NCBI RefSeq assembly: GCF_016786255.1
Contig: NZ_JADMKT010000080.1
Span: forward strand, 8,796 to 72,795
DNA from: Robertkochia sediminum
GTDB lineage: Bacteria > Bacteroidota > Bacteroidia > Flavobacteriales > Flavobacteriaceae
Length of the DNA: 64,000 nucleotides
Direction of reading: 5' to 3'
The notes below the pieces were generated by a model that saw nothing but the letters and a program-made list of their open reading frames with translations, was not told the DNA's origin and made no database searches. The translations under genes and the position numbers were made by a program. Below are positions 33,447 to 41,183 of this stretch, piece by piece (position 1 is the stretch's first letter; every line of letters starts with the position of its first letter).

Positions 33447-33478
33447 GGATAAAGTGCATTTATAACCGATAAAATGCA
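33447..33478 (-). promoter_or_regulatory. Phased direct repeats upstream of sRNA unit 7 (pattern in all units)
   Basis: GGATAAAGTGC (33447-33457) and CGATAAAATGC (33467-33477) are repeats 20 bp apart, about 40-75 bp upstream of the predicted transcription start. Every unit has the same pair with a period of exactly 20 bp (starts 31758/31778, 31990/32010, 32224/32244, 32451/32471, 32685/32705, 32912/32932). Two helical turns put both copies on one DNA face, as for an activator dimer. No TTG is clear at -33, which fits activator dependence. Confidence 0.5.
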
Positions 33479-33505
33479 TATTCACCTTCAACTTACCTTT
33501 AATTT

Positions 33506-35404
33506 TTAGTAAGCCCTTTCTTTAATTCCGTCGTAAAAATTAATAAACGCCCTGTTTACAACACGGTTACCACCCGGGGTAGGATAGTCTCCGGTGAAGT
33601 ACCAGTCGCCTAAATTGTCAGGACAAGCCTTGTGAAGGTTTTCCACGGTTTGGTACAAGATCTTCACTTCGGCGCGTATGCCTTCCGGTGCCAGGATCTC
33701 AGAGATCTTATCAGAGATCTCATCATCTGTGAATGGCGCGTAGATCTCTTTAACTGAGTTTTCTACATCTGTGTCTTTATGACCTACCTGGTCGATACAT
33801 TTTTGGTATACTTCATCTACAATGTGGTAGGTGTTACGTTCCTTATGCAGTTCCAAAGCGGCTCTGAAGGCTACCAGGTCTTCCATACGGGCCATATCGA
33901 TACCGTAACAGTCCGGATAACGTATTTGCGGTGCCGATGAAACCACTACGATCTGTTTAGGGTTCAGGCGATCCAGAATACGTAGTATACTTTTCTTAAG
34001 TGTGGTTCCGCGTACAATACTGTCGTCTATGATAACCAGGTTGTCGGTAGGTTTTACCGAGCCGTAGGTCACATCGTATACGTGAGCTACCAGGTCGTCA
34101 CGGCTGCTGTCCTCAGTTATGAAGGTTCTGAGCTTCGCGTCTTTTATAGCGACCTTTTCGATTCGCGGACGCATGTTCAGGATCTCGTTGAGCTCTTCAG
34201 AGGTCAGGTCATCCTTAGCTGCCATGATCCTCTCCATTTTACGGTTGTTCAGGTAGTTTTGAGCTTCCTGTACCATTCCGTAGAATGAGGTTTCTGCGGT
34301 ATTCGGAATATAGGAGAAAACGGTATTTTCAAGATTGAGGTCCACACTCTCCATGATCTTAGGGAACAGGAGTTTTCCGAGATCCTTACGCTCCTGGTAG
34401 ATCTCTGCATCCGATCCTCTTGAGAAGTAGATACGCTCAAAAGAGCAAGCCTTTCTCTCGAGGGGAGTAAGGATCTTCTTGTTCTTCACTTCTCCGTTCT
34501 TTTTAATGATGATGGCCTTACCTGGGTCAAGCTCATGGATCGTTTCAAAAGGAACATCAAAAACGGTCTGTATCACAGGGCGCTCTGAAGCTACCACGAC
34601 CACTTCATCGTCTTTATAGTAATACGCCGGACGAATACCGGCAGGGTCTCTCAGTACAAAAGCATCGCCATGCCCTATGAGTCCGGCCATGGCATAACCA
34701 CCGTCCCAGTTCTTAGCGGCCTTTCTAAGGATCTTGGCAACATTAAGGCGTTCCGCGATCAATGGAGAGGCTTCCATTTTACTGAATCCTTCTTTTTTAA
34801 CCTCTTTGTAGAGTTTTCCAACGGCATCGTCAAGAAAGTGACCGATCTTTTCCATGACAGTGATGGTGTCGGCTTTCTCTTTTGGATGCTGCCCCAGCCT
34901 TACCAGGTTGTCAAAAAGCTCATTAACATTGGTCATGTTAAAGTTTCCTGCAACGATCAGGTTTCTGTGCATCCAGTTGTTCTGCCTTAAGAACGGGTGT
35001 ACACTTTCGATGCTGTTTTTTCCAAAAGTACCATAACGCACGTGCCCGAGCATAAGTTCGCCAACATAAGGTACTTCTCTTTTGAGTGTGTCGATATCTT
35101 CAAGGTACTCCGGATGCTCGGTAAGAGCGTCGTTGATGCGGCTGTTTATCTGGTTAAAGATATCCTGAATGGGTTGTGCCTGGTTAGAACGTACACGACT
35201 CATATAGCGCTCGCCCGGGGTCATGTTCATTTTGATACTGGCGAAACCTGCACCATCTTGTCCGCGATTGTGCTGTTTCTCCATCATCAGGTACATTTTG
35301 TTGATACCGTAGAACGCGGTGCCGTATTTTTCCTGGTAGTACTCCAGAGGTTTAAGCAATCTTACCAGTGCGATCCCGCATTCGTGTTTAATAGCGTCAC
35401 TCAT
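33506..35404 (-). CDS. purF: Amidophosphoribosyltransferase
   Basis: 632-aa glutamine-PRPP amidotransferase, the first step of purine synthesis. The Ntn glutaminase nucleophile is Cys9 in HECGIALVRL, so an eight-residue N-terminal peptide must be removed. Glutaminase features (HNRGQDGAGFAS, GHVRYGTFG) occupy about 1-330. The phosphoribosyltransferase domain has the PRPP loop NLVIIDDSIVRGTT. It is longer than the classical enzyme (about 470-510 aa), as I expect for the Bacteroidota form. It lies 27 bp after the PfkB kinase gene, at the end of a purN-rnhA-START-pfkB-purF group. Confidence 0.94.
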   Translation of the reverse strand: MSDAIKHECGIALVRLLKPLEYYQEKYGTAFYGINKMYLMMEKQHNRGQDGAGFASIKMNMTPGERYMSRVRSNQAQPIQDIFNQINSRINDALTEHPEYLEDIDTLKREVPYVGELMLGHVRYGTFGKNSIESVHPFLRQNNWMHRNLIVAGNFNMTNVNELFDNLVRLGQHPKEKADTITVMEKIGHFLDDAVGKLYKEVKKEGFSKMEASPLIAERLNVAKILRKAAKNWDGGYAMAGLIGHGDAFVLRDPAGIRPAYYYKDDEVVVVASERPVIQTVFDVPFETIHELDPGKAIIIKKNGEVKNKKILTPLERKACSFERIYFSRGSDAEIYQERKDLGKLLFPKIMESVDLNLENTVFSYIPNTAETSFYGMVQEAQNYLNNRKMERIMAAKDDLTSEELNEILNMRPRIEKVAIKDAKLRTFITEDSSRDDLVAHVYDVTYGSVKPTDNLVIIDDSIVRGTTLKKSILRILDRLNPKQIVVVSSAPQIRYPDCYGIDMARMEDLVAFRAALELHKERNTYHIVDEVYQKCIDQVGHKDTDVENSVKEIYAPFTDDEISDKISEILAPEGIRAEVKILYQTVENLHKACPDNLGDWYFTGDYPTPGGNRVVNRAFINFYDGIKERAY

Positions 35405-35431
35405 TGTTGTGGTTTATGTAGCCCGTGCTGT

Positions 35432-36358
35432 TTAGGCCAATTTGATATCAAATTGTGTTAAGTTCTTGAATTGCTGGAGTCTTTTATTGATCTCTCCCTT
35501 GTCCAAAGCTTCCATTCTTTCGGTGCCAAAGCGCTCTACAGAGAATGATGCCAGGTTAGATCCGTGGATCACGGCGTTTTTCATATTCTCAAAAGAGTAA
35601 TCCTGGGTAGCGGCAAGGAATCCTGCAAATCCTCCTGCAAAGGTATCTCCGGCCCCGGTAGGGTCAAAGATCTCTCTGAGCGGAAGGGCAGGGGCAAAGA
35701 ATATATTTTCCTTGTGAAAGAGCAGGGCCCCGTGTTCACCTTTTTTGATCACAACATAGGCCGGTCCCATTTGGTGGATCTTTTCGGCAGCATTTACCAG
35801 GGAGTATTCTCCTGAAAGCTGTCGTGCCTCTTCGTCGTTTATGGTGATCACATCGACTTTACTGATCACTTCTGCGAGCTCATCGGGCGTGTTGTCCATC
35901 CAGAAGTTCATAGTGTCCAATATGGTCAGTGCCGGTTTTTGTTCCATCTGATCGATCACGCTCAATTGGACGCTCGGGTGCAGGTTTCCTAACATCAGAA
36001 TTTCTGAGTTCTTATAGCTGGCCGGCACTACAGGATTGAAATCGGCAAGGACGTTGAGCTGGGTGTCGAGCGTTTCTCTCACATTGAGGTCGTTCATGTA
36101 TTTACCCTTCCAGAAAAAGGTCTTTCCGCCTTTTACGATCTCAACGGCCGAAAGGTCAATGTTCTTACTTTTCAGAAGCTCGAGGTGGTGGTCCGGGAAA
36201 TCGTCACCTACCACCGAAACGATGGCTGCATCGACTTCAAAGTTAGCAGCAGCAAGTCCGATAAAAGTAGCTGCTCCACCCAGGATCTTGTCGGTTTTTC
36301 CGAATGGCGTTTCAATGGCGTCGAAGGCTACAGTACCTACGATCAGTAATTTTCCCAT
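35432..36358 (-). CDS. PfkB family sugar/nucleoside kinase
   Basis: 308-aa ribokinase-superfamily kinase. It has the N-terminal GGAATFIGLAAANF glycine motif and C-terminal signature IFDPTGAGDTFAGG (Asp as catalytic base). The substrate is not certain. A place between purine genes makes adenosine/nucleoside or ribose kinase activity plausible, but ribokinase-like sugars are possible. It lies 26 bp downstream of the START-domain gene. Confidence 0.9.
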   Translation of the reverse strand: MGKLLIVGTVAFDAIETPFGKTDKILGGAATFIGLAAANFEVDAAIVSVVGDDFPDHHLELLKSKNIDLSAVEIVKGGKTFFWKGKYMNDLNVRETLDTQLNVLADFNPVVPASYKNSEILMLGNLHPSVQLSVIDQMEQKPALTILDTMNFWMDNTPDELAEVISKVDVITINDEEARQLSGEYSLVNAAEKIHQMGPAYVVIKKGEHGALLFHKENIFFAPALPLREIFDPTGAGDTFAGGFAGFLAATQDYSFENMKNAVIHGSNLASFSVERFGTERMEALDKGEINKRLQQFKNLTQFDIKLA

Positions 36359-36384
36359 GGATCAAATTTTTTGCAAATATAAGG

Positions 36385-36984
36385 TTACTTTTCCAGTATT
36401 ACTTTCAGATTTTCAAAAGAATGAAATGGCACATTCACCAGGATGGAATTGAGTAACCAGGCTGGGATCATTCCGTTAGGATCGCCGTATAGTTGCTGGG
36501 TTACTTCCACCAATCCGTTATCCAAGGGTTCAATATGCCAATGCCCTTTGAACTGCGTAGTGCGTATCACATTTTCAGGTTGTTCTTTTAAATGATTCTC
36601 GGCAGGATCTATCGATACGTGATAGGTGCCCGGCTTTGGATTTCTTACCCGGATAAGCGAGAGGTTTTCGCGGTCGCGTAATGGCCAGGGAAGGTCGTTG
36701 AGCATCCAAACCACAGAGGTGGTGTCGTTGTACCGCAATACCGTCTCACTGTCGGAGGTTTTGTGGTTCCATTCCCATAACCGGTCTCCGTCGAGAATAA
36801 CAGACAGGGCTTTTTCGGGTGTGGTCTTCGCCCTGAGCACTGCCTTGAATTCGTCAAATTGTGTGGAGTCGAGTTTTCGCGTGTATACCTTGATGGCGTC
36901 TTCGTCTATTTTCAGTTCCCATTCCTGGGCCAAACCAAAGGAGCCGACCAAGAGAAAAAGAACCAAGCAAAACCTTACTTTCAT
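36385..36984 (-). CDS. Exported START/SRPBCC-domain lipid-binding-like protein
   Basis: About 199 aa. A signal peptide (MKVRFCLVLFLLVGSFGLAQ) precedes a START-like domain (EWELKIDEDAIKVYTRKLD, VLDGDRLWEWNHKTSDSETV, LPWPLRDRENLSLIRV, GHWHIEPLDNGLVEVTQQLYGDPNGMIPAWLLN), which forms a hydrophobic ligand pocket. The ligand is unknown. ATG 36984 is chosen over 37017 because it gives a normal signal peptide. It lies within the purine group although nothing suggests a purine role. Confidence 0.87.
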   Translation of the reverse strand: MKVRFCLVLFLLVGSFGLAQEWELKIDEDAIKVYTRKLDSTQFDEFKAVLRAKTTPEKALSVILDGDRLWEWNHKTSDSETVLRYNDTTSVVWMLNDLPWPLRDRENLSLIRVRNPKPGTYHVSIDPAENHLKEQPENVIRTTQFKGHWHIEPLDNGLVEVTQQLYGDPNGMIPAWLLNSILVNVPFHSFENLKVILEK

Positions 36985-37047
36985 AACCTTGTTTTCTGTA
37001 AAATTACGATTCTGCAACAGAAGCCTGATTAAAAATAGGTTAAAACC

Positions 37048-37518
37048 TTATTGTTGCTCGAACCCGATATCGGGGGGCAGGTTCTTTTTAAGGGCGGCAT
37101 TAACTGCCAATGTATCACAGCGTTCGTTTTGCGGATGGTCGTTGTGGCCTTTTACCCATTGGAGGGTTACCTTGTGTTTGCGGTATTCCTTTAGGAAGTC
37201 GATCCAAAGATCGGGGTTTTTTTTGTCCTTAAATCCTTTGTGCTCCCAATTGAATACCCATCCTTTATTAACGGCATCTACTACGTATTTGGAGTCGCTG
37301 AAAACGGTAACAGCCGTTTGGGGGTACTTTAATTTCCTGAGGGCTTCGATCACGGCGAGGAGTTCCATGCGGTTGTTGGTGGTTTTTCGGAACCCTTCAG
37401 AGAATTCTTTGCGGTAGGGCTTGCCCACCCACTCCATGATGATGCCGTAACCTCCGGGGCCGGGATTGCCTCTCGACGATCCGTCGGTGTATATATGTAC
37501 CTGGCTGCTATTGTTCAT
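37048..37518 (-). CDS. rnhA: Ribonuclease HI
   Basis: 156 aa with all catalytic residues: Asp12 (IYTDGSSRGNPG), Glu52 (NRMELLAVIEAL), Asp75 (FSDSKYVV), His125 (VKGHNDHPQNERCD) and Asp135. It removes RNA from RNA-DNA hybrids. The gene overlaps the end of purN by 11 bp, suggesting co-transcription. Confidence 0.96.
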   Translation of the reverse strand: MNNSSQVHIYTDGSSRGNPGPGGYGIIMEWVGKPYRKEFSEGFRKTTNNRMELLAVIEALRKLKYPQTAVTVFSDSKYVVDAVNKGWVFNWEHKGFKDKKNPDLWIDFLKEYRKHKVTLQWVKGHNDHPQNERCDTLAVNAALKKNLPPDIGFEQQ

Positions 37519-38074
37519 TTAGTACTTTTTCAATGATTAGGGGGAAATGCCGGTATTCCAGTTCGTGGATCTTTGAGGCCAGGCTCTCCGGAGTGTCGTC
37601 TTTGGTTACCGGGGTCTCGGCCTGAAAGATCACCGCTCCTTCGTCGTAGTTCTCATTGACGTAATGAATGGTGATGCCGCTCTTTTCCCTGCCGTCATTG
37701 ATCACGGCCTTGTGCACGTTCATGCCGTACATGCCTTTGCCTCCGTAGTCGGGAAGCAGTGCAGGGTGAATGTTAATGATCTTGTTGCTGAACTTTTGGG
37801 TGAGTTCCTCCGGGATCTTCCAAAGGTATCCTGCCAGAACGATCAGATCCGGGTTCATGGCCTCGAGCAGCCCGGTTACTACGCCTTCATTCATGGCCGT
37901 ACGGTTAAAATACACAGCGCCTACACCAAGGTTCTGGGCGCGGTCCAGGACCCTGGCCTCTTTCTTGTTAGACAGTACCAGGCGAACAGAGAACTCCGGA
38001 CGATCTGCGAAGTGTCGAATAATGTTCTCGGCATTACTGCCGGAACCCGATGCAAATATGACGATGCTTTTCAT
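37508..38074 (-). CDS. purN: Phosphoribosylglycinamide formyltransferase
   Basis: 188-aa GAR transformylase using 10-formyl-THF, third step of purine synthesis. Motifs: FASGSGSNAENIIRHF (about 7-22), the catalytic NIHPALLPDYGGKGMYG (about 101-117, His and nearby Asn), and YVNENYDEGAVIFQ with the catalytic Asp. Start ATG 38074. First gene of the minus-strand purine group; a -7 box lies at 38122-38129. Confidence 0.95.
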   Translation of the reverse strand: MKSIVIFASGSGSNAENIIRHFADRPEFSVRLVLSNKKEARVLDRAQNLGVGAVYFNRTAMNEGVVTGLLEAMNPDLIVLAGYLWKIPEELTQKFSNKIINIHPALLPDYGGKGMYGMNVHKAVINDGREKSGITIHYVNENYDEGAVIFQAETPVTKDDTPESLASKIHELEYRHFPLIIEKVLNEQ

Positions 38075-38121
38075 GAATGAGTCCTTATTATATATACCGC
38101 AAAAAAAAGAATAATTTTCTA

Positions 38122-38129
38122 CAAAGGTA
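38122..38129 (-). promoter_or_regulatory. -7 box of the purN operon
   Basis: On the minus strand TACCTTTG matches TAnnTTTG, 47 bp before the purN ATG. No clear TTG at -33. Confidence 0.45.
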
Positions 38130-38218
38130 AGCCATGTAACACTAAAACGATGACGTAAAAAATATTACCTTTAAAGTCAACTTTTGTGCATAAAACCTTT
38201 TTTTAAACCAAAGTTTTT

Positions 38219-38226
38219 TATTTTTG
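38219..38226 (+). promoter_or_regulatory. -7 box of the acpP operon
   Basis: TATTTTTG matches TAnnTTTG, 29 bp before the acpP ATG. The purN and acpP promoters are divergent within 181 bp of AT-rich DNA. Confidence 0.5.
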
Positions 38227-38255
38227 CCAACAATTAAATTTTAAAACAAAAAATT

Positions 38256-38489
38256 ATGTCAGACATTGCATCAAGAGTAAAAGCGATCATCGTAGACAAA
38301 TTAGGAGTTGATGAGAACGAAGTAGTTGCAGAAGCAAGCTTCACTAACGATCTGGGAGCAGATTCTCTCGATACTGTTGAACTTATCATGGAATTCGAAA
38401 AAGAATTCGATATCCAGATCCCGGATGATCAGGCTGAGAACATTGCTACTGTTGGTCAAGCCATCAAATACATCGAAGAAGCAAAATAA
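38256..38489 (+). CDS. acpP: Acyl carrier protein
   Basis: 77-aa acidic helical protein; the 4'-phosphopantetheine attachment serine is Ser37 in the [10 protein letters not shown] motif. It carries acyl chains in fatty acid synthesis. First gene of acpP-fabF-rnc-IPExxxVDY-pyk on the + strand; the intergenic region to fabF holds an RNA hairpin (38508-38554). Confidence 0.97.
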   Translation: MSDIASRVKAIIVDKLGVDENEVVAEASFTNDLGADSLDTVELIMEFEKEFDIQIPDDQAENIATVGQAIKYIEEAK

Positions 38490-38507
38490 TTACCTATAAG
38501 GCATAAG

Positions 38508-38554
38508 CTACCGGGAAATGCATTGTGAAATACTCATGATGTGTTTTCTGGTAG
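38508..38554 (+). promoter_or_regulatory. 20-bp RNA hairpin between acpP and fabF
   Basis: In the + strand RNA, bases 38508-38527 pair with 38535-38554 without any interruption around a 7-nt loop. Fourteen pairs are Watson-Crick and six are G-U, which would become mismatches on the minus strand, so the structure is specific to the acpP-fabF transcript. No U-tract follows directly, so it is not a standard terminator. Two helical turns of duplex is the size of an RNase III substrate, and rnc lies two genes downstream. Confidence 0.6.
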
Positions 38555-38587
38555 TTATTATTGGTTTATATTTCAAAAAATTAATAA

Positions 38588-39838
38588 ATGGAACTTAAGC
38601 GAGTTGTCGTAACCGGATTAGGAGCATTAACGCCCATTGGTAACAATATAGAAGAGTATTGGAATGCCCTTAAAAGCGGCCAGAGTGGAGCTGCAGAAGT
38701 AACGCATTTTGATGCTTCAAAGTTTAAAACACAATTCGCTTGTGAGATAAAGAATTTCGATCCTACCGAATTTATCGATCGTAAGGAAGTACGTCGTATG
38801 GACCGCTTTGCGCAATACGCCATGGTAACCGCCCAGGAAGCTATGGAAGATTCAGGGTTGGATGTGGATACGCTCGATAAGAATCGTGTTGGTGTGATCT
38901 GGGGTGCCGGGATCGGTGGTCTGGAGACCTTCCAGGACGAAGTGTCTAACTATGCCAAAGGCGATGGGACACCGAGATTTAATCCGTTCTTTATCCCAAA
39001 AATGATCGCAGATATCGCACCCGGACTGATCTCCATTAAATACGGGTTCATGGGACCTAACTACGCTACGGTCTCTGCCTGTGCATCGTCGGCAAATGCC
39101 ATTTTCGATGCCATGAATATGATCAGATTAGGGCACACCGATGTGGTGATCACAGGTGGTTCAGAAGCGGCCGTTACTGCTGCAGGTATGGGCGGATTTA
39201 ACGCCATGCATGCTATGAGTACCCGCAATGACGATCCTAAATCGGCTTCAAGGCCTTTTGATGCGAACCGCGACGGTTTTGTTCTCGGGGAAGGATCAGG
39301 AGCACTCGTGCTTGAAGAATACGAACACGCTAAGGCTCGCGGCGCGAAGATCTATGCCGAGGTAGCCGGTGGCGGACTCTCTGCAGATGCTTACCATATG
39401 ACTGCTCCACACCCTGAAGGGATCGGAGTGGTAGCTGTTATGGAGAACTGCTTGAGAAATGCCGGATTGAAACCAGAAGATGTAGATGCGATCAATACAC
39501 ATGGTACTTCTACCCCTCTTGGTGATGTTGCCGAATTGAAGGCTATTGGTAAGGTTTTTGGCGATCACGCTAAGAACATTAATATCAACTCTACCAAATC
39601 CATGACCGGGCACCTTCTGGGTGCAGCTGGTGCAGTTGAAGCCATTGCCTCGATCCTTTCTATGGAACACGGGCTGATCCCTCCAACGATCAATCATGAA
39701 ACCGTGGATGAGAACATCGATCCGGAACTCAATCTAACCCTTAATAAGGCTCAAAAACGCGATGTGAACGTAGTAATGAGTAATACCTTTGGGTTTGGAG
39801 GACACAACGCTTGTGTTGTGTTTAAGAAATTGGACTAG
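38588..39838 (+). CDS. fabF: 3-oxoacyl-ACP synthase II
   Basis: 416-aa condensing enzyme elongating acyl-ACP with malonyl-ACP. The catalytic triad regions are Cys165 in TVSACASSAN, a His in NTHGTSTPLGD and a His in KSMTGHLLGAAG; the C-terminal NTFGFGGHNACV is typical. It lies 98 bp after acpP and 17 bp before rnc. Confidence 0.97.
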   Translation: MELKRVVVTGLGALTPIGNNIEEYWNALKSGQSGAAEVTHFDASKFKTQFACEIKNFDPTEFIDRKEVRRMDRFAQYAMVTAQEAMEDSGLDVDTLDKNRVGVIWGAGIGGLETFQDEVSNYAKGDGTPRFNPFFIPKMIADIAPGLISIKYGFMGPNYATVSACASSANAIFDAMNMIRLGHTDVVITGGSEAAVTAAGMGGFNAMHAMSTRNDDPKSASRPFDANRDGFVLGEGSGALVLEEYEHAKARGAKIYAEVAGGGLSADAYHMTAPHPEGIGVVAVMENCLRNAGLKPEDVDAINTHGTSTPLGDVAELKAIGKVFGDHAKNININSTKSMTGHLLGAAGAVEAIASILSMEHGLIPPTINHETVDENIDPELNLTLNKAQKRDVNVVMSNTFGFGGHNACVVFKKLD

Positions 39839-39855
39839 TGTCACATCCTCATTGA

Positions 39856-40596
39856 ATGAAATTCATTCGTAAAATATTAAATTCCCGGTCTGCTAACGAC
39901 GGGGATTTTTTTTTAAAACTCACTTCGATACTCGGATTTAAACCCCGGGAACTTCGCTATTACAACAAGGCCTTTACGCATAGGTCTATGAATATTCGCG
40001 ATGATAAGGGCAATGCCATAAACTACGAAAGACTCGAGTTTCTTGGCGACGCCATGCTCAGTGCGATCATATCTCACTTTCTCTTTAACGAGGTGCCTTC
40101 AGGAGATGAAGGGTATCTCACAAAAATGCGCTCCAAGGTGGTGAGCCGGGAACATCTTAATGAACTCGGGAAAGACCTGGGACTGCTGGAATTTCTGGAC
40201 AGTAAGATCAATAAGGATAATTTCGGGGAGAATATTCACGGAAATATCTTTGAAGCCCTGGTAGGGGCGATCTACCTTGACAGGGGGTATGAGTTCTGCA
40301 AGCGCTTTATCTATAGCCGCGTGGTAGAACCTTATGTAGATATCGAACAGCTGGAAGGTAAGGTGATCAGTTATAAAAGCCTGATCATTGAATACTGCCA
40401 GAAAAAGAAAAAGACCTTCTTCTTTGACGTGTATGACGACGATGGAAATGAAGATGTGAAACACTTTGCCGTTAAGTTGTACATTAACGATAAACTGGTG
40501 GCCAAAGGAAGGGCTACTTCTAAGAAAAAGGCTGAAGAAAGTGCTGCCAAAAGGGCTTATTACGCCTTGCAGTCAAAGATCGACGATGTGGTCTGA
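39856..40596 (+). CDS. rnc: Ribonuclease III
   Basis: 246-aa double-strand-specific endoribonuclease. The signature NYERLEFLGDAML (about 54-66) carries the metal-binding Glu/Asp, and NIFEALVGAIYLDRG (about 128-142) the second acidic cluster. A dsRNA-binding domain fills about 170-240, ending in the SKKKAEESAAKRAYYAL helix. It is encoded in the same + strand group as the hairpin at 38508-38554, a possible self-target. Confidence 0.96.
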   Translation: MKFIRKILNSRSANDGDFFLKLTSILGFKPRELRYYNKAFTHRSMNIRDDKGNAINYERLEFLGDAMLSAIISHFLFNEVPSGDEGYLTKMRSKVVSREHLNELGKDLGLLEFLDSKINKDNFGENIHGNIFEALVGAIYLDRGYEFCKRFIYSRVVEPYVDIEQLEGKVISYKSLIIEYCQKKKKTFFFDVYDDDGNEDVKHFAVKLYINDKLVAKGRATSKKKAEESAAKRAYYALQSKIDDVV

Positions 40597-40694
40597 CTTT
40601 ATCGTTTGCGTAACTTTTTATATCGGTATACCCCACTAAAAGTTGCTAAGTCGTTTAACTCGCAGTATCTTTATACCTGATTGTGAGCGGATAT

Positions 40695-41183
40695 ATGACA
40701 ACAGTCCATAAGTTAGACGATGACTTTTACGTGGATACCTACACGCTGATCGCCATTCACAGTTCCCTGGATTCTTATCGATTGGCCTATTTTCTCAATA
40801 GGTCGCTGGATGTTCAACTTAAGCGGTTGCAATATGACCTGAAGTTGGGTGAAGGATCGGAATTTTCATTATATGAGGCTTACGATCGTTCTACAGAAGT
40901 GTTGTGGAATCTGTTAACGAATAAATGTGGTGTTACCGTAGTACATGAAGGGGGGATCCCGGATATGTTCGGAACACCCGGAAGTATAACATACAGCTAT
41001 GTGCTGCCTGAATTCCCAAAGGTCGATCATCTGTTAAAGATAGATGACGGGGAAGGGAGCTTTAGTAAGGCCCAGGAGGTGATCAGGATCATAAAACAGA
41101 TCCCCCAGGTCATTACCGCTTATGAGCTCGATATCGACCAGCTAAAGAGTAAGAATAATTTAATTTTTCTGACGAATGCCTAA
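40695..41183 (+). CDS. IPExxxVDY family protein
   Basis: About 162 aa, small Bacteroidota-specific family named for a C-terminal motif, seen here as IPQVITAYELDI (about residues 137-148). It begins MTTVHKLDDDFYVDTYTLIAIHSS. Soluble, no known function. The start is ATG 40695 or GTG 40683. It overlaps the start of pyk by 8 bp, the conserved rnc-IPExxxVDY-pyk order. Confidence 0.85.
   Translation: MTTVHKLDDDFYVDTYTLIAIHSSLDSYRLAYFLNRSLDVQLKRLQYDLKLGEGSEFSLYEAYDRSTEVLWNLLTNKCGVTVVHEGGIPDMFGTPGSITYSYVLPEFPKVDHLLKIDDGEGSFSKAQEVIRIIKQIPQVITAYELDIDQLKSKNNLIFLTNA

Larger units (their letters stand above)
31643..33478 (-). repeat. Array of seven small-RNA-like repeat units (non-coding region)
   Basis: The interval between 31614 and 33506 has no credible protein gene. 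It contains seven copies of one module. From the minus strand each reads: -7 box (TACTTTTA six times, TATCTTTA once), an invariant body beginning ATCACCATAGCATAAG and containing GTTCATGG and ATTTGGGGC, then a hairpin AAAAAAGGCAGGT-loop-ACCTGCCTTTTTT. Hairpin starts are at 31643, 31875, 32109, 32336, 32570, 32797 and 33334. The spacing is 227-234 bp, except 537 bp before the last. Spacers diverge while the bodies do not, so selection acts on the RNA or on the DNA site itself. Units 3-4 and 5-6 are a 461-bp segmental duplication. Confidence 0.85.
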
